Shown: piece after piece, positions 7,802 through 16,090 of the stretch | Numbering within the stretch: the stretch's first letter is position 1 | How the letters are laid out: the number at the start of each line of letters is the position of its first letter | Assembly: GCF_004006015.1 (NCBI RefSeq) | Contig: NZ_CP034766.1 | Location: 1,583,001-1,647,000 of the forward strand | DNA from: Rhodococcus sp. X156 | GTDB taxonomy: Bacteria > Actinomycetota > Actinomycetes > Mycobacteriales > Mycobacteriaceae | DNA: 64,000 bases | Reading direction: 5' to 3' | Notes under the pieces: model-generated | What the model saw: only the letters and a program-made list of their open reading frames with translations | The model's database searches: none | What the model was told of the DNA's origin: nothing | Translations under genes and position numbers: made by a program

Positions 7802-8545
7802 TCACTCGGACTCCTCGTCGACCACGGTCACCGAGGTGACTCCGTCCACCCCGGCCAGCACCCGGGAGGCGTCCCCGACCCTGGCTCCGGCCAGGATCAT
7901 CATCACGCCCACCTGGCCGGGTTCGTGCAGGGCCAGCGACTCGCTGACGTCGCGGCGCCCCGGCGCGTCCGCGGTCATGGCGTTCACCGTCCACCCGTGC
8001 ACGCCGCAGGTGCTCAGCAGGCGCCGCAGCACACCCTCGCCGTCGCGGTAGGTGATGTGCAGCTGGACGGCCTGGTGCAGGTGGGGGATCCGGGCGATCC
8101 CCGGTGCGAAGCCCAGCACGATCACGAAGTGCAGCGCGGTCACGACGACGGCCAGCAGCACCAGTCCGGCACCGGCCGCCATCCCGATGGCGGCGGTCTC
8201 CCAGACGGCCGCCGCGGTGGTCAGCCCGCGCACCGCACCTTGCCGGGTGATGATCAGCCCGGCGCCGAGGAACCCGATGCCGGACACGATCTGGGAGGCG
8301 ACCCGGGTGGGGTCGACGCTGACGCCCTCGGCCACGACGTCGGTGAACCCGTACTTGCCGACCAGCAGGATCAGCGCCGAGGACGTCCCGACGATGGCCT
8401 GGGTGCGCAGCCCCGCGCTCTTGCCGCGCACCTCGCGCTCCAGGCCGATCAGTGCGGACAGGACGAACGCGATTCCGAGCTCGACGAGCTGCACCCAGCC
8501 CTGTCCGGGGCCGGTCAGCAGGTCGGACGCGTGCATGTCCGCCAT
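7802..8545 (-). CDS. MgtC/SapB family membrane protein
   Basis: A 247-residue membrane protein with four to five N-terminal transmembrane segments and the family signature ALIGLEREVRGKSAGLRT near residues 35-52, followed by SGIGFLGAGLII near residue 90. The C-terminal about 90 residues form a soluble ACT-like regulatory domain, as in MgtC. In mycobacteria and Salmonella, MgtC is tied to growth in low magnesium and within phagosomes. It is convergent with the SRPBCC gene, with no obvious operon partner. Confidence 0.9.
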   Translation of the reverse strand: MADMHASDLLTGPGQGWVQLVELGIAFVLSALIGLEREVRGKSAGLRTQAIVGTSSALILLVGKYGFTDVVAEGVSVDPTRVASQIVSGIGFLGAGLIITRQGAVRGLTTAAAVWETAAIGMAAGAGLVLLAVVVTALHFVIVLGFAPGIARIPHLHQAVQLHITYRDGEGVLRRLLSTCGVHGWTVNAMTADAPGRRDVSESLALHEPGQVGVMMILAGARVGDASRVLAGVDGVTSVTVVDEESE

Positions 8546-8593
8546 GGTCCACCGCTGCGGGCGACCTGGCTGGACCGTTGCCCGGCGGGTGCC

Positions 8594-9037
8594 CTAGAGG
8601 GTGCGCAACACCAGCAGGAACTGCCCGCCACCGGCGTCCACCTGGGTGGTGACCGAGAGGTCGGGCGCGAAGCGGGAGAGTCGGTCCAGCAGCCACTCGG
8701 CGGCCTGGTCGGCGTCCTCCCGGCTGGGGCACCGGGCGACCACCTCGCGGCCACCCTTGCGGCTGAGCCGCTCCACCGTGGGCGCGATGGGGGCGGGGTC
8801 GACGACGAACAGCTCCGGCGACCACGCGACCACGGGCTTGACGGCGCCCTTGCGGGTGTTGCACGCGCGGTGCGCCAGGCGTTCCACGCCGACGCTGGAC
8901 TTCTTGCCCTTCTTCACCGCGCCGCCATCGACGCTCGGGCCCAGGTCGGTGTTCACGGACGCCTCCGGGTCCACCGGCTCGTCGCAGAGCCAGCAGCGCC
9001 AGCCGTCGCGGTCGCCGACCTCGGCAAGGGTGCTCAT
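8594..9037 (-). CDS. HNH-endonuclease-like small protein
   Basis: A 147-residue protein beginning MSTLAEVGDRDGWRCWLCDE. The CWLC pair near residue 15 and the AHRACNTRKG segment near residue 57 look like the zinc-knuckle and final helix of HNH nucleases, but the central DH-xx-P catalytic strand is poorly preserved. The C-terminal half (about 75-147) is an unrecognised alpha/beta region. Nuclease activity is therefore doubtful. The start was chosen at the ATG preceding the conserved GWRCWLC; upstream codons read proline- and arginine-rich noise. Confidence 0.65.
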   Translation of the reverse strand: MSTLAEVGDRDGWRCWLCDEPVDPEASVNTDLGPSVDGGAVKKGKKSSVGVERLAHRACNTRKGAVKPVVAWSPELFVVDPAPIAPTVERLSRKGGREVVARCPSREDADQAAEWLLDRLSRFAPDLSVTTQVDAGGGQFLLVLRTL

Positions 9038-9047
9038 CGGGCAGAGG

Positions 9048-9980
9048 CTACGGGTGGGCTCCACCGGCACCGGCGGTGGCCGCCGCGACGGCGACGGTCG
9101 GGGTGGCCGGGCCACGCTCGGAGGGCGTCCAGCCCGGCGGGCCGAACACGTAGCCCATCCGCTCCCGCCACGTGCTCGCCGCGCGGACGTCCCGAGCCAT
9201 CCGGGCGTACTCGCCGTACTGCAGGCGCAGCAGGTTGTAGGTCCCCACCGGCTTGGTCAGGCCGTACCGCGGCCGCCGGCCCTCGCGGACGAACGTGCCG
9301 AACAGCCGGTCCCAGACGATGAGGATGCCGCCGTAGTTGGTGTCCAGGTACTCGGCGTCGCTGCCGTGGTGCACCCGGTGGTGCGAGGGCGTGTTGAACA
9401 CCCACTCCACCGGCGCCGGCAGGCGCCCCACCGCCTCGGTGTGGGTGAAGAACTGGTAGATGAGGTTGAGCGAGAACCCCACGTACAGCGTCCACGGCGA
9501 GAAGCCCAGCAGCGGCAGCGGCAGCCAGAAGAAGAACTCGAACCAGGGGTTCCACTTCTGCCGCAGCGCGGTGCCCAGGTTCATGTACTCGCTGGAGTGG
9601 TGCGCCTGGTGGCCGGCCCACCCCAGCCGCACGCGGTGGGAGAAGCGGTGGTGCCAGTAGTAGGCCAGGTCGACGCCGAGGACGACGAGCACCCAGTACC
9701 ACCAGGTGTTGGTCGGCAGGTGCCAGGGCGCCAGGTAGGAGTACACCGCCACGAAGGCGAAGAAGGTGACGATCTTGTACGCCGTCAGCACCGCGATCGA
9801 CCCCACGCCCATGGAGATGCTGGTGCGTGCGTCCCTGAAGTCGTAGCCCGTGCGCGGCTGGTGCTCGTCGTCGTCCAGCCACCGCAGCGCGAGCAGCTCG
9901 ATGACGATGCAGAGCGCGAAGAACGGAGCCGCGTACGTCAGCGGATTCTTCAACGGGTCCAACGACTCCCACAGATCCAT
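9048..9980 (-). CDS. Sterol desaturase/fatty acid hydroxylase family protein
   Basis: A 310-residue membrane protein with several hydrophobic helices and the histidine clusters of the FA_hydroxylase family: HHRFSH (about residue 110), HQAHHSS (about 124) and HRVHHG (about 203). These bind a di-iron centre that hydroxylates or desaturates lipid substrates. The C-terminal 40 residues are Ala- and Pro-rich and probably disordered. It ends ten bases beyond the HNH-like gene start on the same strand. The substrate is unknown; the nearby steroid genes do not prove a sterol. Confidence 0.85.
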   Translation of the reverse strand: MDLWESLDPLKNPLTYAAPFFALCIVIELLALRWLDDDEHQPRTGYDFRDARTSISMGVGSIAVLTAYKIVTFFAFVAVYSYLAPWHLPTNTWWYWVLVVLGVDLAYYWHHRFSHRVRLGWAGHQAHHSSEYMNLGTALRQKWNPWFEFFFWLPLPLLGFSPWTLYVGFSLNLIYQFFTHTEAVGRLPAPVEWVFNTPSHHRVHHGSDAEYLDTNYGGILIVWDRLFGTFVREGRRPRYGLTKPVGTYNLLRLQYGEYARMARDVRAASTWRERMGYVFGPPGWTPSERGPATPTVAVAAATAGAGGAHP

Positions 9981-10148
9981 GCGCGGATCGTAGATGTGAC
10001 GCAGGGCGCACGCGCAGCAGCGTCCCTGGTGGGGGCCTTGCGCACCGGGCGCCACCCCGGCGGCCTGGCGGCCACCACGGGGGGCGGCCGAATGTTCGCG
10101 GCTCCTCGGCGCGCGCTGGGTGCGTGCGGCGTGAGTAGCGTGGACGCC

Positions 10149-10982
10149 ATGCCTGACAACCTGCGCCACGTGCCGGCCGAGTGGCTGCACGAGCACCTGC
10201 ACGACAGCAACGTTCGCGTCATCGACGCCACCGTCTTCCTGCCCTCCGAGGCCAACGGGTGGCGGATGGAGTCCGGCCGCGCCGCCTACGAGCAGGCGCA
10301 CGTGCCCAGCGCGGTGTTCGCCGACCTCATCAGCGACCTGTCCGACAGCGCCGGGGAGGCCCCCTTCGCCGCGGCGCCGTCGGAGCAGTTCGCCACCGTC
10401 ATGGGCACGCTCGGGGTCTCCAACGAGTCCACGGTGGTGGCCTACGACCAGGCCAACGGCATCTGGGCCACCCGGATGTGGTGGCAGCTCGCCCTGGAGG
10501 GCTTCGACAACGCGGTCATCCTCGACGGCGGTCTGCAGGCCTGGCAGCGCGCCGGGTTCGACACCGCCACCGGGGTGGAGTCCTACCCGCCGGCGAGCTT
10601 CGTGGCGCACCGGCGTCCGGAGATGCTGCGCTCCACCGCCGACGTGGAGGCCGCGATCACCGACCCTGACGTGCTGCTGGTGAACGCCCTGGACGCGGAG
10701 ACCTACGCCAAGGGTCACATCCCGGGCAGCGTCAACGTGCCCTTCGGTGACCTGGTGGACGCCCACGGGGAGCTCAAGTCGCGGCAGGAGCTGCGGGAGC
10801 TGTTCGCCGCTGCCGGGGCGCTGGACCCGGACAAGCAGCCGGTCACCTACTGCGGCGGCGGGATCGCCGCCACCGCGGCGGCGCTGGCCCTGGCCGAGGC
10901 CGGTCGCGACGACGTCGCGGTGTACGACGGGTCGATGAACGCCTGGACGGCCGACCCGCAGCGGCCGCTGCAGCAGGGCTAG
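10149..10982 (+). CDS. sseA: Thiosulfate/3-mercaptopyruvate sulfurtransferase
   Basis: A 277-residue two-domain rhodanese. The inactive N-terminal rhodanese domain spans about residues 1-140, and the catalytic domain about 155-275 has the active-site loop VTYCGGGIAAT with Cys235. The CGGGI loop is that of the SseA-type actinobacterial enzymes. Signature segments ILDGGLQAW and GHIPGSVNVPF are present. It supplies sulfane sulfur for cyanide detoxification or cofactor sulfuration. The stop codon overlaps the stop of the convergent thioesterase gene at a CTAG. Confidence 0.9.
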   Translation: MPDNLRHVPAEWLHEHLHDSNVRVIDATVFLPSEANGWRMESGRAAYEQAHVPSAVFADLISDLSDSAGEAPFAAAPSEQFATVMGTLGVSNESTVVAYDQANGIWATRMWWQLALEGFDNAVILDGGLQAWQRAGFDTATGVESYPPASFVAHRRPEMLRSTADVEAAITDPDVLLVNALDAETYAKGHIPGSVNVPFGDLVDAHGELKSRQELRELFAAAGALDPDKQPVTYCGGGIAATAAALALAEAGRDDVAVYDGSMNAWTADPQRPLQQG

Positions 10983-11605
10983 ACCGACCAGCTGGGCACG
11001 ATGAACACGCCCTCGGCCTCCACGGTGACGCCGTCGGCGTCGGCGACGGTGGCGACGACGTAGACCTTGCGGCCCTCCTCGCGGTCGATGCGTTCCTCCA
11101 GGCGCAGCCCGCCGAGCGGGGTGGCGCGGCGGTAGCGCATGGTCAGCGTCCCGGTCATCGTGAGCCGGCGGAAGGCGCTGGCGGTCTCACCCATCAGGTG
11201 GTCGAGCATGAGGGCCGTGACTCCACCGTGGACGTGGCCGGGTGGGCCCTCGGCCGCTGCGCCGAGCACCACGTCGCAGTGCGCCAGGCCGTCGGGGTCG
11301 TGCACGATCGTCAGCGGTGGGGCGGCGGCGTTGCGCCTGCCGATCACCGCGTTGCCCCAGCTCCAGCTGCGGCCCTGCTCGTTGACGTGCACTCCGGCGG
11401 GCCCGTCGATCTGCGCTGCCCGCAGCCGGCGCACCAGGGTGGTGACCTCGGCGTGCACCGCCCTGGCCTCGTCCTCGTCCACCGTGGTGCGGATGGTGGC
11501 GTCGACCAGCTCGCGCACGCAGTCGGCCAGCGGCACGTAGAAGGACTCCAGGCGGTCGATCTCGCTGCTGGGCACGTCGCTCAGGACGAACTCGACCTCG
11601 CTCAC
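10979..11605 (-). CDS. PaaI/hotdog-fold thioesterase
   Basis: A 208-residue protein. The C-terminal hotdog domain (about 95-205) contains the family helix motif GPPGHVHGGVTALMLDHLMG, where the His-Gly-Gly and following acidic residue line the CoA-thioester site. The N-terminal 90 residues are helical and acidic. The start is GTG at 11605, with GAGAGGA 9 bp upstream. It probably hydrolyses acyl-CoA substrates; the specificity is unknown. The last codon overlaps sseA tail to tail. Confidence 0.85.
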   Translation of the reverse strand: MSEVEFVLSDVPSSEIDRLESFYVPLADCVRELVDATIRTTVDEDEARAVHAEVTTLVRRLRAAQIDGPAGVHVNEQGRSWSWGNAVIGRRNAAAPPLTIVHDPDGLAHCDVVLGAAAEGPPGHVHGGVTALMLDHLMGETASAFRRLTMTGTLTMRYRRATPLGGLRLEERIDREEGRKVYVVATVADADGVTVEAEGVFIVPSWSV

Positions 11606-11708
11606 GGCGGGTTCCTCTCGTGGTGGTGCACCGAAAAGTACCGCGGCAGTCAATGCCGGCGCCTCGCCCTCCGGGGGCGAGGGGAGGGCATGGGCGATAC
11701 TCACGCGC

Positions 11709-12485
11709 ATGAGTGTGCTGGTGTGCTTCCACGCCCATCCTGACGACGAGGTGTTCAACACCGGTGGCGTGATGCGCCTGGCTGCCGACGCCGGGCACCG
11801 GGTGGTGGTGGTGACGGCCACCGACGGCGCGCTCGGCGAGTTCCCGGAGGGCCTGCTCGCGCCGGGGGAGCGCCTGGCCGACCGCCGCGAGAAGGAGGTC
11901 ACCGAGTCGGTGCGCATCCTGGGTGCTGACCGCCTGGTGCTGCTCGGCTACGCCGACTCCGGCATGGCGGGCACCGAGGGCAACCACGACCCGGAGGCGT
12001 TCTGCAACGCCGACGTGGAGCAGGCCGCCACCCGCCTGGCCGCCGTGCTGCGCGAGGAGGGCGCCGACGTGCTCACCGTGTACGACGCGCACGGCGGCTA
12101 CGGCCACCCCGACCACGTCCAGGTGCACCGGGTGGGGGTGCGCGCCGCCGAGCTGGCCGGCACTGCGCACGTCTACGAGGCCACCACCGACCGCGACCAC
12201 ATGCGGCAGCTGCTGGCCATGGCCGGCGAGTGGTCGGAGGAGGGGGCGCCGCCGATCGACGTGGAGACCTTCGGCCTGCCCGCCTCGGAGATCACCACGA
12301 CGGTGGACGTCAGCGCCGTGATGGCGGCCAAGCGCGCCGCGATGCACGCCTACCCCTCCCAGGTCGGCGACTTCGGCCCGTTCCTCGACATGCCCACCGA
12401 GCAGCTCACCGCCGCCTTCGGCAGGGAGTGGTTCCGCAAGCGCGACGCAGCCCCCGACCTCACCGAGACCGCGCTGGCGCTGTAG
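11709..12485 (+). CDS. PIG-L/LmbE-family deacetylase
   Basis: A 258-residue zinc deacetylase. It has the metal-binding AHPDDE motif at residues 9-14 and the second histidine in GYGHPDHVQVH near residue 140. This family includes MshB and Mca of mycothiol metabolism. The protein is shorter than those (usually near 290-300) and I cannot separate mycothiol function from other N-acetylglucosamine or amide substrates. It begins 104 bp from the divergent thioesterase start. Confidence 0.85.
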   Translation: MSVLVCFHAHPDDEVFNTGGVMRLAADAGHRVVVVTATDGALGEFPEGLLAPGERLADRREKEVTESVRILGADRLVLLGYADSGMAGTEGNHDPEAFCNADVEQAATRLAAVLREEGADVLTVYDAHGGYGHPDHVQVHRVGVRAAELAGTAHVYEATTDRDHMRQLLAMAGEWSEEGAPPIDVETFGLPASEITTTVDVSAVMAAKRAAMHAYPSQVGDFGPFLDMPTEQLTAAFGREWFRKRDAAPDLTETALAL

Positions 12486-12544
12486 GCGCCGAACGGGGAC
12501 GAGAGGTTGGGGGCTGCGGCTTGGGGGTTGCGTCCAGCGCCAGG

Positions 12545-14041
12545 TCAGCCGACCGGGGAGGCCTCGCGGTCGGCGTCCACCTGGTTGGTCTTGCCTGCGG
12601 TGGCCATCGCCAGCGGGTCCACCGGAGCCGCGGGGCGACGGACGAAGAACGATCCCACGATGGCCAGCAGCGAGATGACCGCGCCGCAGACCAGCGCACC
12701 GTGGATGCCCTCGCTCAGGGAGGTCACCGGGTCGGTGCCGTCCTCGGCGCCGGCCACGGTGGTGCGCGTCATCACGGTGATGAACAGCGCGGTACCGGCG
12801 GCACCGGCCACCTGCTGCAGCGTGCTGACGATCGCGCTGCCGTGGGAGTACAGCCGCTGCGGCAGGGCGCCGAGCGCGGCGGTGAGCAGCGGCGAGAACA
12901 TGAACGCCAGGCCGATGTTCAGCAGGATGTGCCACGCGATGACGGTGCCGATGCTGGTGTCCACGCCCAGCGTGGTCATGCCCCAGAGGGCGGCGCTGGA
13001 GATGATGGCACCGGGAAGGACCAGCGGGCGCGGGCCGATCTTGTCGAACAGCGCGCCGACCACCAGGCCGAGGAAGCCCATCGCCAGACCACCGGGCAGC
13101 AGCATCAGGCCGGTGGTGAGGGTGGACTGGTCGAGGACGTTCTGCAGGTAGATCGGCAGCAGGATCAAGGTGCCGAACAGCGCCATCATGCTGATGGCCA
13201 CCAGCACGACGGCGACGGAGAAGTCCCGCGTCTGGAAGGCTCGAAGGTCCAGCAGCGCCTTGTCACCCAGGCGCAGCTGGCGCCAGACGAACAGCGCCAG
13301 CGCGACCACACCCACTGCCAGCGGGATCACCGGCGGCATGAGCGCGGCGCCCTCGGCGTCCTGGCCGATGCTGCTGAGCCCGAAGATCAGACCGCTGAAG
13401 GCGAACGCGGAGAAGACCACCGACACCACGTCCAGCGGCACTCGCTGCGGCTCGGTGACGTTGCGGACCCAGATCGCACCCAGCACGGTGGCGAGCACCG
13501 CGATGGGCACCACGAGCCAGAACATCCAGCGCCAGCTGAGCTGGTCCAGCACCACTCCACCGATGGTGGGGCCGACCGCGGGGGCGACGGCGATGACGAT
13601 CGAGATGACGCCCATGGTGCGCCCACGGCGCTCCGCGGGGACCACGTTGAGCACGGTGGTGAACAGCAGGGGCAGCATGATCGCGGTGCCCACGGCCTGG
13701 ATGATCCGGCCCAGCACCAGCACGCCGAACACCGGCGCGGAGGCCGCGACCAGGGTGCCGACCACGAAGCTGGACATCGCGATCACGAACACCGTGCGCA
13801 GCGACAGCCGGGTCAGCAGGTAGCCGGTGACGGGGATGACCACCGCCATGGTGAGCATGAAGCCGGTGGTCAGCCACTGCGCGGTCGAGGCGCCGACCTC
13901 GAACTCGACCATCAGGTCGGGCAGCGCCACGCTCATGATCGTCTCGTTGAGGATCACGACGAAGGCGGCGGCCACCAGGAGGGCGATCAACCGCCCAGTC
14001 CGAGGTGGAGCAGCAGAGGTGGTGGAGACAGGCGAAGTCAA
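12545..14041 (-). CDS. DHA2-family multidrug efflux MFS transporter
   Basis: A 498-residue protein with 14 predicted transmembrane segments. Motif A-like RLSLRTVFVIAM lies after helix 2, GRIIQAVGTAIMLPL in helix 4, and the antiporter motif C-like AVAPAVGPTIGG in helix 5, as in EmrB/QacA drug-proton antiporters. The best start is TTG at 14041, preceded by GAAAGGC. There is no ATG between it and the first membrane helix, and the next in-frame candidates would cut that helix. It is convergent with the PIG-L gene. The substrate is unknown. Confidence 0.9.
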   Translation of the reverse strand: MTSPVSTTSAAPPRTGRLIALLVAAAFVVILNETIMSVALPDLMVEFEVGASTAQWLTTGFMLTMAVVIPVTGYLLTRLSLRTVFVIAMSSFVVGTLVAASAPVFGVLVLGRIIQAVGTAIMLPLLFTTVLNVVPAERRGRTMGVISIVIAVAPAVGPTIGGVVLDQLSWRWMFWLVVPIAVLATVLGAIWVRNVTEPQRVPLDVVSVVFSAFAFSGLIFGLSSIGQDAEGAALMPPVIPLAVGVVALALFVWRQLRLGDKALLDLRAFQTRDFSVAVVLVAISMMALFGTLILLPIYLQNVLDQSTLTTGLMLLPGGLAMGFLGLVVGALFDKIGPRPLVLPGAIISSAALWGMTTLGVDTSIGTVIAWHILLNIGLAFMFSPLLTAALGALPQRLYSHGSAIVSTLQQVAGAAGTALFITVMTRTTVAGAEDGTDPVTSLSEGIHGALVCGAVISLLAIVGSFFVRRPAAPVDPLAMATAGKTNQVDADREASPVG

Positions 14042-14152
14042 AGGGATGCCTTTCGGGGACAGAGGAGGGCCGTGGGGCGGCGTCAACCACGCCCAACAGG
14101 ACACGAGCCTATGTTGTTCCCGGCGTGCCCGTCACGGTCGCTGGCCGGCGTG

Positions 14153-15439
14153 TCAGGGTGCGAGCAGCGCCGCCAGCCCCGCACCCAGCTTCGCCCGCCA
14201 CCACGCCCAGTCGTGTCCACCCGGCTGCGCCAGCACCTGGTGCCACTCCTGCCGCTCGGCGAGCAGGGCGGCCACCTCGCGGTTGCCGTCGGCCACCTGC
14301 TCCTCGTGCGTGCCGTGCTGCAGCACGGTCCGGGTGGGACGCGGCTCGGCGTGGCGCAGCCACTGGGAGATGGGCCGGGCGGCGGCGTTGCCGGGGCTCG
14401 GCCACCAGAAGGAGCCGGACTGGCTGAGCACTCGGGCGAAGCGGTCGGGGCGGTGCATGCCGGCGAAGAACGCAGCCAGTCCGCCGTAGCTCTGCCCGAC
14501 CGCGACCGTGCGCGCGGGATCTGTGGTCACCACCAGGCTGCGGCCGCGGGCCCAGTCCTTGACGACGCCGCCGAGCAGGTGGTCGCTCACCTCGTCGATG
14601 AAGTCGGGGTTGCAGGTGAGGTCGGCCGCCCGGCGCGGCAGGTCCACCGAGCTGACCAGCACGGCAACCAGCGGGGGCAGCACGCCCCGGGTGACGAGGT
14701 CGTCCAGCAGCGCCGGCAGGCCGAGCTCCGCCCACACCTGGCCGTCGAACACCACCACCACGGCCAGCTCACCGGCTCCGGCAGTGGTCGGCGAGGCGTA
14801 CAGCCAGACCGGGTGCTCGAGCCCAGCCCCCGGCCGGGTCCAGGTGACCTGCTGCACCGTCCCCGGCTGCCCGGCGGTGGTGCTCGTCGCCGCCTCGACG
14901 TCCGCGGGGCGGTCGGCGGCCACCGAGCGCAGCTCCGGGTGCGGGTGCGTGCGCAGCGAGGGCAGCGGCGGCCGAGGGTTCAGCGGGTCGAGACAGGCCC
15001 TGCTGATCAGCTCCACCCACCAGGCCCGGGTCTCCGGCGTGTTGCGCGGGCCCGGTGCCCGGGGCACCTCGGGCAGCGGCATGAAGGTGTAGCTGCCGAT
15101 CCAGCCGGGCTCCAGGCGGAAGCAGGCGGTCCAGACGTCGGTGCCGGGTACCCGGTCCATCACCCCGTGGCGCAGGTCGGTGCGGTCGGTGTAGCCGGCC
15201 AGGTCGGCGTAGACCACGGGCGCGGTGGACCGGTGCACCAGCACCAGCACCTCACCTGCGCCGGGCAGCTGCGCGCGCAGCGGGGTACCCAGGGCGGCGA
15301 CCCGCTGCCACCAGGCGTCGGAGCCCACCGGCAGGTCAGTCCCGACGGCCGCGAGCTGCTGGGCGAAGGGCGCCTGCGCCAGCATGACCCGGCCGGGCGG
15401 GAGCACGTCCGTGGCCACGAGGCGCTCGAGGGGCTGCAC
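14153..15439 (-). CDS. Enterochelin-esterase (Fes)-like alpha/beta hydrolase
   Basis: A 428-residue protein. An N-terminal Fes-type immunoglobulin-like domain spans about 60-150 (VLVHRSTAPVVYADL, RLEPGWIGSYTFM). The C-terminal esterase domain spans about 190-428, with nucleophile elbow VAVGQSYGGLAA (Ser near residue 316) and a C-terminal catalytic histidine in QPGGHDWAWW. This is the layout of Fes, which cleaves ferric-siderophore trilactones in the cytoplasm. No siderophore genes are adjacent in the window, so the substrate remains open. Confidence 0.8.
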   Translation of the reverse strand: MQPLERLVATDVLPPGRVMLAQAPFAQQLAAVGTDLPVGSDAWWQRVAALGTPLRAQLPGAGEVLVLVHRSTAPVVYADLAGYTDRTDLRHGVMDRVPGTDVWTACFRLEPGWIGSYTFMPLPEVPRAPGPRNTPETRAWWVELISRACLDPLNPRPPLPSLRTHPHPELRSVAADRPADVEAATSTTAGQPGTVQQVTWTRPGAGLEHPVWLYASPTTAGAGELAVVVVFDGQVWAELGLPALLDDLVTRGVLPPLVAVLVSSVDLPRRAADLTCNPDFIDEVSDHLLGGVVKDWARGRSLVVTTDPARTVAVGQSYGGLAAFFAGMHRPDRFARVLSQSGSFWWPSPGNAAARPISQWLRHAEPRPTRTVLQHGTHEEQVADGNREVAALLAERQEWHQVLAQPGGHDWAWWRAKLGAGLAALLAP

Positions 15440-15492
15440 CCCGTCAGGTTAGCCAACCCTCACATCCACCCGGTGTCGCTATTGTGTCCACC

Positions 15493-15879
15493 ATGGACTT
15501 GAGCAAGCGTTCCGACGAGCGGCCGGCCCGGTCAGCCCCCATCGTCGCGGTGTTCGGCGGCACGGAGCGCCGCGGGCGGTGGCGTCCGGCGCAGCGAGTG
15601 GTCGCCGTGGCGCTGTTCGGTGGGGTGACCCTGGACCTCCGGGAGGCGGAGCTGCCCCCAGACGTCCTGGACCTGCAGTGCTACGCCGCCTTCGGCGGGG
15701 TGCAGGTGACGGTGCCAGAGGGGACGCGGGTGGAGATGACCGGCTTCTCCCTCTTCGGCGGTCGCAGCGTCACGGCGAGCGGAGCGTCGGCGGTCCCCGG
15801 GGCCCCGGTGATCCGACTGCGCGCGGTGGCGTTCTTCGGCGGTGTCGAGGTGACGGCGAAGCCCTCCCGCCACGAGTGA
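15493..15879 (+). CDS. LiaF-like cell wall stress response domain protein
   Basis: A 128-residue protein with three or four evenly spaced FGG turns (VAVFGGTERRG, VALFGGVTLDL, AAFGGVQV, AFFGGVEV) that form the beta-helical repeats of the LiaF/DUF2154 C-terminal domain. In this family the domain senses or dampens envelope stress signalling. There is no membrane segment or DUF1707 N-terminus here. The ATG at 15493 lies 8 bp after a TATTGT -10-like hexamer, so the message may be leaderless. A strong hairpin follows the gene. Confidence 0.75.
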   Translation: MDLSKRSDERPARSAPIVAVFGGTERRGRWRPAQRVVAVALFGGVTLDLREAELPPDVLDLQCYAAFGGVQVTVPEGTRVEMTGFSLFGGRSVTASGASAVPGAPVIRLRAVAFFGGVEVTAKPSRHE

Positions 15880-15892
15880 GGGCCGGCGTCAC

Positions 15893-15921
15893 CGGGCTGC
15901 GGGGCTAGTCCCCGCAGCCCG
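15893..15921 (+). terminator. Strong hairpin terminator after the LiaF-like gene
   Basis: A perfect 12-bp stem (CGGGCTGCGGGG with CCCCGCAGCCCG) closed by a CTAGT loop. No U-tract follows, as is common in actinobacteria. It separates the LiaF-like gene from the riboswitch-led cobN operon. Confidence 0.7.
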
Positions 15922-15939
15922 TGGCTTACGCTGCTCGCC

Positions 15940-16085
15940 ACAACGTCTCGTGGACCCAGGAACCCGGTGTGACTCCGGGGCGGTTCCGCCACTGTGAAGC
16001 CGGCTCCCACCTCAGGGTGGAGGCCGGCGCAGCCAGACACTGGCCACGGGACCTCCGTCGACCAGGGGCGAGAACCCCGAGGAGA
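15940..16085 (+). promoter_or_regulatory. Cobalamin riboswitch upstream of cobN
   Basis: The core shows GGTGTGACTCCGGGGCGG followed by the nearly invariant CCGCCACTGTGA, then variable arms and the B12-box-like AGCCAGACACTGGCC. A hairpin with GGGG/CCCC arms and the GAGGAGAA ribosome site lie directly after it, 6 bp before the GTG of cobN, so adenosylcobalamin binding probably blocks translation. Its sequence differs from the other four in the window, so it is not a recent copy of them. Confidence 0.9.
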
Positions 16086-16090
16086 AACCC

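Noticed and set aside
7802-8545. Virulence factor reading of mgtC
   Set aside because: MgtC homologues are common in free-living actinobacteria, so presence alone does not suggest pathogenicity.
12230-15502. 1090-codon plus-strand open frame
   Set aside because: GC-driven antisense frame across the DHA2 transporter and Fes-like esterase genes, both of which have strong family motifs on the other strand.
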